DNA of 48,302 nucleotides from Pseudomonadota bacterium (GTDB lineage Bacteria; Pseudomonadota; Gammaproteobacteria; Burkholderiales; Burkholderiaceae_B), in contig JAEZBO010000007.1 in the NCBI GenBank assembly GCA_023427085.1, forward strand, positions 1 to 48,302, read 5' to 3'. Position numbers and translations under genes: made by a program. The first letter of the stretch is position 1. Each line of letters opens with the position of its first letter. The notes beneath the pieces are model-generated. The model had not been told where the DNA came from. It was given only the letters and a program-made list of their open reading frames with translations, and ran no database searches. Shown here piece after piece: positions 8,858 to 17,215 of this stretch.

Positions 8858-11347
8858 ATGAACGTTTCCAGCTCGGAAGTAATGTACCGGCACCTCGTCG
8901 AGGGTGTCATCGATTACGCGATCTACATGCTGCACCCCGATGGCACGGTGGCCAACTGGAACGCCGGCGCCGAGCGCGCCAAGGGTTACACCCGCAAGGA
9001 GATCGTCGGCCGGCATTTTTCGTGCTTCTATACCGACGAAGAGCGCGAACGTGGCCTGCCCGAGCATGGCCTGACGCAGGCCCGTGACCAGGGCCGCCAC
9101 GAATCCGAGGGCTGGCGCGTGCGCAAGGACGGCACGCTGTTCTGGGCCAACGTGGTGATCGACGCGATCCACGACGACGACGGCGTGATGCTGGGCTATA
9201 CCAAGATCACCCGCGATTGCACCGAGCAGCGCCGGCTGATGCTCGAACTGCAGGCCAGCGAGCGCACCTTCAGGCTGCTGGTGCAGGGCGTGACCGACTA
9301 TGCGATCTACATGCTCGACGTCAACGGCCACGTGGTGAACTGGAATGCCGGCGCGCAGCGCATCAAGGGCTATCAGTCCAGCGAGGTGGTCGGCAAGCAC
9401 TTTTCCTTGTTCTATGCGCCGGCCGACCAGGCCGCCGGCCTGCCGCAACGGGCGCTGGAGATCGCCTGCCGCGACGGCCGCTACGAGTCCGAAGGCCAGC
9501 GGGTACGCAAGGACGGCAGCCTGCTGTGGACCCACGTGGTCATCGATGCGATCCATGACGACGACGGCACCTTGCTGGGCTATACCAAGATCACCCGCGA
9601 CGTCACCGAGCGGCGCGAACGCAACCGCCAGCTGGTGCAGGCCAAGGAGCTCGCCGAGCGCTACAGCGCCGAGATGGCGTCGCTGTCGACCTTCCTGGAG
9701 ACCGTGGTCGCGCACATCCCTTCGGGCGTGATCGTGCAGGACGCGTTGACGCGCAAGATCCTGCTGGTCAACCGCCAGGCCGAGCTGCTGACCGGCCAGA
9801 GCCGCGCCACGCTGCAGCAGGGCAGCGTGCGCGATCACCTGCCCGAAGAAATGGCGCGCCATTTCGAGCGGCTCACCGACGAGGCGCTGCGCGGCACCGG
9901 CGTGCGCCACGACGAGGAAGAGCTGCCGACCGCGCGCGGCAACCGCACGCTGCGCACCGAGACGCTGGTGTTCCATGGCGCCGACCCGCGTTCGCGCTAC
10001 GTGCTGCTGGTCGCCAACGACGTCACCGACGAGAACGCCGCGCACGCGCAGATCCGCTACATGGCGCACCACGACACGCTGACCGGCATGCCGAACCGCC
10101 GGCTGTTTCGCGAGCGGCTGCTGCACGGGCTGCAGAAGCAGGCCAGCGACAAGCTGACCGCGGTGCTGTGCCTGGACCTGGACAACTTCAAGAGCGTCAA
10201 CGACACGCTCGGCCACCAGTTCGGCGACGAGCTGCTGCGCTCGCTGGCCAAGCGGCTGCCGCGCATCCTGCGCGAAGGCGATACGCTGGCGCGGCTGGGC
10301 GGCGACGAGTTCGCCATCATCCTGCCGGGGCTGGACCGCGAGGAAGACATCCGCGAGATCGCCTTGCGGCTGATCGAGGCGGTGCGGCCGGCCTTCCACA
10401 TCGACGGCCATACGCTGACGGTCGGCGTGAGCGTGGGCATCGCGGTCGCCGCGCACCGCCAGGGCGATGCCGACCAGCTGCTGCGCCACGCCGACATGGC
10501 GTTGTACGAGGCCAAGCGCAACGGCCGCAACCGGCTGGCCTTCTTCGAGCCGCAGATGGAGCACGAGGCGCGCGCGCGCCGCGAGATGGAAACCGATCTG
10601 CGCCAGGCCATCATCTCGAACCAGCTGCAACTGCATTACCAGCCGATCGCCGACCAGAGCCACAACCGCATCGTCGGCCGCGAGGCGCTGGTGCGCTGGG
10701 AGCATCCGACCAAGGGCATGATCATGCCCAACGACTTCATCCCGATCGCCGAAGGCACCGGGCTGATCCACGAGCTGGGCGCCTTCGTGCTGCACGAGGC
10801 CTGCCGCGAGGCGGCGCGCTGGCCGCCGCACGAGTCGGTGGCGGTCAACCTGTCGGCCTGCCAGTTCTCCAACAGCGCGCTGGTGTCGCTGGTCGAGTCG
10901 GCGCTGGCCACCTCGGGCCTGCCGCCGCAACGGCTCGAGCTCGAAGTGACCGAGTCGGTGCTGCTGGCCAACTCCGAGGCCAACGTCGCCACGCTCAACC
11001 GGCTCAAGCAGATCGGCGTGCGCGTCGCGCTGGACGATTTCGGCACCGGCTATTCGTCGCTCGGCTACCTGCGCAGCTTCGCGTTCGACAAGATCAAGAT
11101 CGACAAGTCGTTCACGCAGGACGTCGAGACCAGCCGCGAGGCGCTGGCCATCATCCGCGCCATCAACGGCATCGGCCGCAGCCTGGACATCCCGACCACC
11201 GCCGAGGGCGTCGAGACCAACGGCCAGATCCAGCGCTTGACGCAGGAGGGCTGCACCCACTTCCAGGGTTATCTGATCGGCCGGCCGGTGGCGCACGCGC
11301 GCGGTGGCGAGGTGCCCGGGTCTGCGCTGGTGCCCGCGGGCGGCTAG
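8858..11347 (+). CDS. PAS-PAS-PAS-GGDEF-EAL cyclic-di-GMP protein
   Basis: An 829-residue cytoplasmic sensor that can both make and degrade cyclic-di-GMP. Two closely similar PAS domains (about 10-120 and 138-248) are followed by a third (about 275-392), a GGDEF domain with intact GGDEF at 481-485 and an EAL domain with intact EAL at 609-611 plus a DDFGTGYSSL loop. There are no membrane segments. The two first PAS domains are an evident internal duplication with a 128-residue period. I chose ATG 8858 (MNVSSSEV); the upstream in-frame extension is rich in arginine and proline and not family-like. Both catalytic motifs look active, so the net direction cannot be decided from sequence. Confidence 0.9.
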   Translation: MNVSSSEVMYRHLVEGVIDYAIYMLHPDGTVANWNAGAERAKGYTRKEIVGRHFSCFYTDEERERGLPEHGLTQARDQGRHESEGWRVRKDGTLFWANVVIDAIHDDDGVMLGYTKITRDCTEQRRLMLELQASERTFRLLVQGVTDYAIYMLDVNGHVVNWNAGAQRIKGYQSSEVVGKHFSLFYAPADQAAGLPQRALEIACRDGRYESEGQRVRKDGSLLWTHVVIDAIHDDDGTLLGYTKITRDVTERRERNRQLVQAKELAERYSAEMASLSTFLETVVAHIPSGVIVQDALTRKILLVNRQAELLTGQSRATLQQGSVRDHLPEEMARHFERLTDEALRGTGVRHDEEELPTARGNRTLRTETLVFHGADPRSRYVLLVANDVTDENAAHAQIRYMAHHDTLTGMPNRRLFRERLLHGLQKQASDKLTAVLCLDLDNFKSVNDTLGHQFGDELLRSLAKRLPRILREGDTLARLGGDEFAIILPGLDREEDIREIALRLIEAVRPAFHIDGHTLTVGVSVGIAVAAHRQGDADQLLRHADMALYEAKRNGRNRLAFFEPQMEHEARARREMETDLRQAIISNQLQLHYQPIADQSHNRIVGREALVRWEHPTKGMIMPNDFIPIAEGTGLIHELGAFVLHEACREAARWPPHESVAVNLSACQFSNSALVSLVESALATSGLPPQRLELEVTESVLLANSEANVATLNRLKQIGVRVALDDFGTGYSSLGYLRSFAFDKIKIDKSFTQDVETSREALAIIRAINGIGRSLDIPTTAEGVETNGQIQRLTQEGCTHFQGYLIGRPVAHARGGEVPGSALVPAGG

Positions 11348-11432
11348 CCGGGAAGCTTGTCGGCGCGCCGATCTGGTGTTAGAAAACCTGACGGCGCCGA
11401 GCGCGCTTCCCCGACCCGACAGGAGCAGCCCC

Positions 11433-12350
11433 ATGCAGTCCAGCACGATCCGCAGTCTTTCGGTTTGCCTGCCCGCCACGCCTTCGGCCGGGTCCGCCCG
11501 CCGCCCCGCCGGGCGGGCGCCGCTACGCGCCGCCTGGCGCCAGGCCGGTCTGAGCCTGGCCCTAGCCGCCGCGCTGGCCGTCCCGCTGGCGCTGAGCGCC
11601 GGCCCGGCACAGGCCGCGCCGGCGGCCCCGGCCAGCTACGAGCCCGAAGTCGGCCAGCCCGGCAAGGACGTGATCTGGGTGCCGACCCCCGACGTGCTGG
11701 TCGAGAAGATGCTCGACATGGCCAAGGTCTCGCCGCAGGATCGCCTGATGGACCTAGGCTCGGGCGACGGCCGCACGGTGATCGCGGCGGCCCGGCGCGG
11801 CCTGACCGCCCGGGGCATCGAATACAACCCCGACATGGTCGAGCTGGCGCGCCGTCAGGCCGAGCAGGCCAAGCTGGGCGAGCGCGCCAGCTTCGAGCAG
11901 GCCGACCTGTTCCAGACCGATCTGTCGCAAGCCGACGTGATCACGATGTACCTGCTGCCGACCATCAACGAAAAGCTGGCGCCCAAGCTGCTGGCGCTCG
12001 AACCGGGCACACGCATCGTCTCGCATGCCTTCGGCATTGCCGACTGGGAGCCCGACCAGACCGAAAAGGTCAACGACAGCTGCCCGGGCTATTGCACCGC
12101 GTTCCTGTGGATCGTGCCGGCCAAGGCCGACGGCCACTGGCAGCTCGATGGCCAGCCGCTGGTGCTGCAGCAGCGTTATCAGCTGCTCGAAGGCACGCTG
12201 GCCGGCAAGCCGATCAGCAAGGGGCGCCTGGACGGCCGCCTGATCAGCTTCGAGGCGGATGGCGTGGCGTACACCGGCACGGTGCAGGGTTCGCGCATCG
12301 AGGGCACGGTGCCGTCGCAGAACAGCCGCGCCTGGACCGCGCAGCGCTAG
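11433..12350 (+). CDS. Exported class I SAM-dependent methyltransferase
   Basis: A 305-residue protein with an N-terminal hydrophobic segment (about 38-58) ending in PAQA, followed by an alanine/proline linker: a probable Sec signal peptide after an unusually long basic N-region. The catalytic part resembles FAM173/ATPSc-KMT-like lysine methyltransferases: WVPTPDVLVEKML (82-94) then SAM motif DLGSGDG (107-113) and the acidic end of strand 2 in GIEYNP. The last 70 residues (235-305) look like a beta-rich add-on. An AGGAG ribosome binding site at 11421-11425 fixes the start. It lies between two cyclic-di-GMP genes. Substrate and the source of SAM outside the cytoplasm are unknown. Confidence 0.78.
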   Translation: MQSSTIRSLSVCLPATPSAGSARRPAGRAPLRAAWRQAGLSLALAAALAVPLALSAGPAQAAPAAPASYEPEVGQPGKDVIWVPTPDVLVEKMLDMAKVSPQDRLMDLGSGDGRTVIAAARRGLTARGIEYNPDMVELARRQAEQAKLGERASFEQADLFQTDLSQADVITMYLLPTINEKLAPKLLALEPGTRIVSHAFGIADWEPDQTEKVNDSCPGYCTAFLWIVPAKADGHWQLDGQPLVLQQRYQLLEGTLAGKPISKGRLDGRLISFEADGVAYTGTVQGSRIEGTVPSQNSRAWTAQR

Positions 12351-12407
12351 CCTGGCGGCCCCGGCGCCCCAAGCCCGCCGTCGAAAACGCACTATGATGG
12401 TTGGCTT

Positions 12408-12809
12408 ATGAGCGTGTCCATCCCCATTCGCAAAGAGTGCCCGCCGGGGGCCTGTGTCTGCGACCGCGAGCGCCTGCTGCAGGATCCGCAGGCCGACGCG
12501 CGGGTGCTGATGCTGACCAAGGAAGAAGAAAAACGGCTGGTCGAGCGCCTTGAAAACCTCGCCAGCCTGCCCGACCTGCGCCGCATGCAGGACCGGCTGA
12601 TGCAGCAGTTGGGCATCAGCGTGCGGATCGCGCCCGGCACCAACGAAGTGCGGACGCTGCGCGGCATCACCATCCTGGTCGAAGAGCGTCCCGGCCTGTG
12701 CCGCAAGACCCGCCAGGCCATTCCCGCGGCGATCCGGCGCAGCATGGAAAACCGGCCCGAGATCGTCTTCGAACTGCTCGATTCGCACGACCTGCTGGGC
12801 CAGGGCTGA
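12408..12809 (+). CDS. Small conserved-type protein with CPPGACVC motif
   Basis: I do not recognise this 133-residue protein. It begins with a cysteine cluster CPPGACVC (residues 11-18, three cysteines), then a charged helical region (KEEEKRLVERLENLASLPDLRRMQ split at about 38-61) and a C-terminal part with LRGITILVEERP. There is no signal peptide. The cysteines could bind a metal or cluster or form a redox switch; this is inference. It starts 57 bp after the methyltransferase on the same strand and is convergent with the EAL gene, 6 bp away. Codon use matches its neighbours, supporting a real gene. Confidence 0.65.
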   Translation: MSVSIPIRKECPPGACVCDRERLLQDPQADARVLMLTKEEEKRLVERLENLASLPDLRRMQDRLMQQLGISVRIAPGTNEVRTLRGITILVEERPGLCRKTRQAIPAAIRRSMENRPEIVFELLDSHDLLGQG

Positions 12810-12815
12810 GCGCCG

Positions 12816-14387
12816 TCACAGCGGCGCCGGGCCGTGCGTGCGCAGCCAGTGCGAGAGCTGGTCGGCCGGCATCGGGCGGGCATACAGGTAACCCTGGAAG
12901 AACGTCACGCCGTGACGCAGCAGGTAGTCGAACTGCAGCCGCGTCTCGACCCCCTCGGCCACCGTGCCCAGCGCGAGTTTCTGGCTCAGGCTGATGATCG
13001 CGTCCAGCACCGGCGTCTCGCGCTCGAGGCTCTCGATCGCATTGACGAAGCCGCGGTCGATCTTCAGGTAGTCGAGCGGGAAGGTCTGCAGATAGCTCAT
13101 CGCGCAATGGCCGGTGCCGAAGTCGTCGATCGCCAGCCGCACGCCCTCGGCGCGCAGCGTGTCGAGCGCCTGCATGACCTCGGGGCCGTCGCTGATCAGG
13201 CTGCGTTCGGTCAGCTCGAGCGTGACGCTCAGCGACAACTGCTGCAGGGGCAGCAGCAGTTGCTCGCGCACCTGCGCGACGAAGTCGGGATGCTGCAGGT
13301 GCTCGGCCGCCACGTTGATGCCGACATGGAAACCGGCGGGCGCCTGCCAGCCGCGCGCGTCGCGGCTGACCAGGCCGAACAAATGGCAGGTCAGTTCGAC
13401 GATGGCGCCTTCGGCTTCGGCCGCGGCGATGAACACGTCGGGGCGTACCGAGCTGCCGTCCGGCCGCTGCCAGCGCAGCAGCGCCTCGACGCCGTTGCAG
13501 CGGCGCAGCCGCGAGTCGTAGACCGGCTGGTAATGGACCGAGAATTCATCGTTGGCGATGCCGCGCCGGATCGCATCGCGAAACGACAGCCGGCGTTTCT
13601 GCCAGTAGAACGCGGCGGTGGTCAGCATCACCGACAGGATGATCGACAGCGGCAGCAGCGCCGACAGCGCCTGCCACCATTCGGCGATCGCGGCCGGCAC
13701 CGGCGAGATCACGCTGACCGTGATCGGCTGGTCGGGCGAGGTCACGGTCAGTTGCGAGGGCGAGAAGATCGGATGGTCGCTGCGGATGTGCTCGCCGGCC
13801 TCGATGCGTTCGCCGGCGCCGACCTGCAGCGAGATCCGGTAGCGCTGCGTGGCGCCGACCGCCGCCATGAAATCGATCATGTACTGGCCGTCGACGATGG
13901 CATAGCTGCCCGGCCCGCCCTGGTTGGTCAGCGCAAAGATGATGGCGGGGCGGTTCTTGACGCCCAGCGTGCCGCTGATCGAGCTGCTCCAGCGGCCGTT
14001 GCGCACGCCGCCACCGTCCTGGCCGATGATCTCGGGCAGCGTGGCGCGCTGGCTGCCGAAGGTCGACGAACAATAGGCCACGTCAGCCTCGGTCACGCCG
14101 ATCGCGCGAAAGTACGCGGCCAGCGAGCCCAGCAGCTGCAGCTGCGACTCGATGCGCGGGCAGGGCATGCCGGCCAGCGTCTGCAGGTCGTCGACGGTCT
14201 CCCAGGCCAACTCGGCGACCGAGACGCTGTGGCGCAGCACGGCGTGTGCGGTCTCGTCCAGGTCGCGCTGTACCGCGCGGTCGGCTTCGTGGAAGGTCGA
14301 GGCCAGCCCCAGCAGCAAGGGCAGCGCGGCGGCCGCCAGCAGCAGGGGCCAGCGTCCGAGGAAGCGGTGGGTAGGGGAAAGAGGCAT
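12816..14387 (-). CDS. CSS-motif membrane EAL phosphodiesterase
   Basis: A 523-residue inner-membrane cyclic-di-GMP phosphodiesterase. Membrane helices at about 13-31 and 243-262 bracket a periplasmic CSS-motif domain with C106-S-S and a second cysteine at C76, which in characterised homologues such as PdeC form a redox-sensitive disulfide. The cytoplasmic EAL domain follows, with intact EAL at 301-303 and a DDFGTGH loop. There is no GGDEF domain. The ATG at 14387 was chosen because the upstream frame adds a basic stretch not seen in this architecture. By family knowledge, loss of the disulfide in the periplasm would relieve inhibition. Confidence 0.88.
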   Translation of the reverse strand: MPLSPTHRFLGRWPLLLAAAALPLLLGLASTFHEADRAVQRDLDETAHAVLRHSVSVAELAWETVDDLQTLAGMPCPRIESQLQLLGSLAAYFRAIGVTEADVAYCSSTFGSQRATLPEIIGQDGGGVRNGRWSSSISGTLGVKNRPAIIFALTNQGGPGSYAIVDGQYMIDFMAAVGATQRYRISLQVGAGERIEAGEHIRSDHPIFSPSQLTVTSPDQPITVSVISPVPAAIAEWWQALSALLPLSIILSVMLTTAAFYWQKRRLSFRDAIRRGIANDEFSVHYQPVYDSRLRRCNGVEALLRWQRPDGSSVRPDVFIAAAEAEGAIVELTCHLFGLVSRDARGWQAPAGFHVGINVAAEHLQHPDFVAQVREQLLLPLQQLSLSVTLELTERSLISDGPEVMQALDTLRAEGVRLAIDDFGTGHCAMSYLQTFPLDYLKIDRGFVNAIESLERETPVLDAIISLSQKLALGTVAEGVETRLQFDYLLRHGVTFFQGYLYARPMPADQLSHWLRTHGPAPL

Positions 14388-14559
14388 GGACGAGGCGCGG
14401 CGTCGAGGGTGGCTGTGCCGTCCGGAGCGGCCGGGCCAGTGCAGGTCACACATCATAACGGTGGGCGGCTAGGCAGCGCGCGCGAATTGGAGTGGAATGA
14501 GCCGTGGCCGGCTGCTGCCCAAACCGGACAGGCCGGCGCCACGCCCAAGGAGACACCCC

Positions 14560-14940
14560 ATGAGCGCTACCCGTATGGTTTCCACGCTGGCTTTCACGCT
14601 GGCCGCCCTGGCCGCCGGCGCCGCACACGCCGCCGCGCCGCTCAAGACCCAGAACGGCATGCTGGTCGACGGCGCCGGCATGACCGTCTACACCTTCGAC
14701 AAGGACACCGCCGGCAGCGGCAAGAGCGTCTGCAACGACGGCTGCGCCAAGGCCTGGCCGCCGGTCATGGCCAAGGATGGCGACAAGCCCGACGGCGACT
14801 ACAGCATCGTCACGCGCGACGATGGCAGCAAGCAGTGGGCGCACAAGGGCAAGCCGCTGTACCTGTTCCAGAAGGACACCAAGCCGGGCGAGGTCAACGG
14901 CGACAACTTCAAGGAGATCTGGCACGTGGTCAAGCCCTGA
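14560..14940 (+). CDS. Secreted COG4315-type repeat protein
   Basis: A 126-residue exported protein with a Sec signal peptide (about 1-24, ending AHA). It carries two copies of the Yx(F/Y)xxD-type motif of the secreted-repeat family: YTFDKD (44-49) and YLFQKD (101-106). A CNDGC pair (C58, C62) and AWPP precede the second repeat, as is typical. There is no lipobox, so it should be periplasmic and soluble. AAGGAG at 14547-14552 fixes the start. The family has no agreed function. arsB follows 86 bp downstream on the same strand. Confidence 0.82.
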   Translation: MSATRMVSTLAFTLAALAAGAAHAAAPLKTQNGMLVDGAGMTVYTFDKDTAGSGKSVCNDGCAKAWPPVMAKDGDKPDGDYSIVTRDDGSKQWAHKGKPLYLFQKDTKPGEVNGDNFKEIWHVVKP

Positions 14941-15026
14941 CGCGCCGGCGGGCCGGCTCATGACAAGCGGCGACGCGGCTTCAGGCGTAGACTTGCGCGT
15001 CGCTTCGTCCGCCCTGGCCTGGTCCC

Positions 15027-16307
15027 ATGCTCGCCGCCGTCCTCATTTTCGTCCTCACGCTCGTCCTGGTCATCTGGCAGCCCCGCGGGCTGGGCATCGG
15101 CTGGAGCGCCTGTGGTGGCGCGCTGGTGGCGCTGCTGGTCGGCGTCGTGCATTGGTCCGACATCCCGGTGGTGTGGGGCATCGTCTGGAACGCCACCGCG
15201 GCCTTCATTGCCATCATCGTCATCAGCCTGCTGCTCGACGAGGCCGGTTTTTTCGAGTGGGCCGCGCTGCATGTCGCGCGCTGGGGCCGTGGCAACGGCC
15301 GCGGGCTCTATGCACTGGTGGTGCTGCTGGGCGCGGCGGTCTCGGCGCTGTTCGCCAACGACGGCGCGGCGCTGATCCTGACCCCCATCGTCATGGCCAT
15401 GCTGACGGCGCTGGGCTTCGGGCCCGCCGCCACGCTGGCCTTCGTGATGGCGGCTGGCTTCATCGCCGACACCGCCAGCCTGCCGCTGATCGTCTCCAAC
15501 CTGGTCAACATCGTCTCGGCCGACTTCTTCGGCATCGGCTTCGCCGAGTACGCCGCGGTGATGGCGCCGGTCACGCTGGCCTCGGTGCTGGCCAGCCTGG
15601 CCGTGCTGCTGGCGGTCTTTCACCGCTCGGTGCCGGCGCGCTACGAACCGGGCCGCATCCGCGCACCAGCCCTGGCGATCCGCGACCGGCGCACCTTCCT
15701 GGCCGGCTGGTGGGTGCTGGCGCTGCTGCTGGCGGGGTTTTTCCTGCTCGAGCCGCTGGGCGTGCCGGTCAGCGTGGTGGCAGGCGCCGGCGCCGCGGTG
15801 CTGCTGGCGGTGGCGCAGGGCGCGCGCCGCATCGACACCGGCCGCGTGCTGCGCGAGGCGCCGTGGCACATCGTGGTGTTCTCGCTGGGCATGTACCTGG
15901 TGGTCTACGGCCTGCGCAACGCCGGGCTGGCCGATGCGCTGGCCGGCGTGCTCGACCGCCTGGCCGGGCAGGGCGTTTGGGCGGCGGCCTTCGGCACCGG
16001 CTTGCTGGCCGCCGGGCTGTCGTCGATCATGAACAACCTGCCGACCGTGCTGCTGGGCGCGCTGTCGATCGACGCCAGCCAGGCCAGCGGCACGGTGCGC
16101 GAGGCGATGATCTACGCCAACGTGATCGGCAGCGACCTGGGCCCCAAGATCACGCCGATCGGCAGCCTGGCCACGCTGCTGTGGCTGCACGTGCTGCAAC
16201 GCAAGGGCGTGACGATAGGCTGGGGCTATTACTTTCGCATCGGCCTGGTGCTGACACTGCCGGTGCTGGTGGTGACGCTGGCCGCGCTGGCCTGGCGGCT
16301 ATCCTAG
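15027..16307 (+). CDS. arsB: ArsB-type arsenite efflux permease
   Basis: A 426-residue polytopic inner-membrane protein of the ArsB/NhaD-type ion transporter superfamily, roughly eleven to twelve hydrophobic segments. ArsB-like signatures include LFANDGAALILTPI, ADTASLPLIVSNLVN and MNNLPTVLLGAL with GSDLGPKITPIGSLATLLW near the C-terminus. ArsB exports arsenite or antimonite against the proton gradient, optionally with an ArsA ATPase. No arsR, arsC or arsA is nearby, so it is an orphan and its regulation is unclear. No strong ribosome binding site precedes the ATG. Confidence 0.88.
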   Translation: MLAAVLIFVLTLVLVIWQPRGLGIGWSACGGALVALLVGVVHWSDIPVVWGIVWNATAAFIAIIVISLLLDEAGFFEWAALHVARWGRGNGRGLYALVVLLGAAVSALFANDGAALILTPIVMAMLTALGFGPAATLAFVMAAGFIADTASLPLIVSNLVNIVSADFFGIGFAEYAAVMAPVTLASVLASLAVLLAVFHRSVPARYEPGRIRAPALAIRDRRTFLAGWWVLALLLAGFFLLEPLGVPVSVVAGAGAAVLLAVAQGARRIDTGRVLREAPWHIVVFSLGMYLVVYGLRNAGLADALAGVLDRLAGQGVWAAAFGTGLLAAGLSSIMNNLPTVLLGALSIDASQASGTVREAMIYANVIGSDLGPKITPIGSLATLLWLHVLQRKGVTIGWGYYFRIGLVLTLPVLVVTLAALAWRLS

Positions 16308-16334
16308 CCGGCGGCATGGCGGTCCCGCGGCAGG

Positions 16335-16367
16335 CTTAAAAGTTTCTTAAAGCTCAGCATGGCTTAA
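16335..16367 (+). promoter_or_regulatory. CTTAA direct repeats, PmrA-box-like
   Basis: CTTAAA at 16335-16340 and CTTAAA at 16346-16351 are separated by exactly 5 bp, an 11-bp period like PmrA/OmpR-family boxes; a third CTTAA is at 16363-16367. They lie about 70-105 bp upstream of the mipA-like start. Binding by a response regulator is inference. Confidence 0.5.
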
Positions 16368-16438
16368 TGCCTGCGGCAGGTGATCGGCGCGAAGATGACC
16401 CGCTGCCGTCGCCATTTCCGACTCTCAAAGGATTCTCC

Positions 16439-17215
16439 ATGACCCTCACGACCGCTCTGCGTCGCGTCCCCGCCCAGCGCCTGTGGCTGGCCGGCGCGCT
16501 GGCGCTGGCCACGCACGCCGCCGGCGCGCAGAACTTCATCGGCGCCGGCGCCGCCTACACGACCGAATACGAAGGCAGCGGCGAGTACGAATTCAAGCCC
16601 GTGCCGCTGATCAATTTCGAGCATCGCAACTTTTTTGTTTCCGGGGTGGCCGGCGTGCCGGCGGCCGGCATCCGCTTCCCGCTGGCGGCCGACTGGTCGG
16701 CCGGCGTGTTCGTGGGTCTGGGCGCCGAGCGTGACGCCAGCGAGTACGACCGCATCAACGGCCTGGACGATATCGACTGGCACGGTGTCGGCGGCGCGTT
16801 CGTGCGCTGGTCGCCCGGTCCGCTGTCGGTCACGGCGGCCTACCGCCAGGCGTTCAAGAGCGGCTACGGCGGCGTGCTGGCGCTGGACGCCGACTACCGC
16901 GTGTTCCAGCGCGGCCGCGACACCGTCAAGCTGGGCGTCGGCACGCAATGGGCCAACGACGACGCGATGGACACCTATTTCGGCGTGTCCGAACGCGAAG
17001 CGGCTCGCAGCCGCGCCGGCCTGCGGGCCTACGATGCGTCGGCGGGCTTCAAGTCGGCGACGGTGTCGGCCAGCTGGATCCACGGCTTCGACAACGGCAT
17101 CAGCGTCATCACCACGGTCGGCGCCAAGACGCTGCTGGGTGATGCCCGCGACAGCTCGGTCACCGAAAAAGAGCAGAGCGCCTTCGGCATCGTCGGGCTG
17201 ACCTACGCGTTCTAG
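16439..17215 (+). CDS. MipA/OmpV family outer-membrane protein
   Basis: A 258-residue outer-membrane barrel protein with a signal peptide (about 1-29, ending AAGAQ). After it, GAGAAYTTEYEGSGEYEFKP is the usual start of the mature MipA/OmpV barrel, and the chain ends in FGIVGLTYAF with the terminal phenylalanine required by the BAM machinery. E. coli MipA scaffolds murein enzymes; other members respond to antibiotics or osmolarity. The ATG at 16439 has an AAAGGA ribosome binding site. Its TAG stop overlaps the stop of convergent dadA. A PmrA-like direct repeat upstream suggests control by an OmpR-type regulator that is not in this window. Confidence 0.88.
   Translation: MTLTTALRRVPAQRLWLAGALALATHAAGAQNFIGAGAAYTTEYEGSGEYEFKPVPLINFEHRNFFVSGVAGVPAAGIRFPLAADWSAGVFVGLGAERDASEYDRINGLDDIDWHGVGGAFVRWSPGPLSVTAAYRQAFKSGYGGVLALDADYRVFQRGRDTVKLGVGTQWANDDAMDTYFGVSEREAARSRAGLRAYDASAGFKSATVSASWIHGFDNGISVITTVGAKTLLGDARDSSVTEKEQSAFGIVGLTYAF

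Noticed and set aside
8837..11479. Long open frame antisense to the GGDEF-EAL gene
   Set aside because: It mirrors the sense gene's GC-rich third positions, has no recognisable domain and an Arg/Gln/His-rich composition typical of shadow frames.
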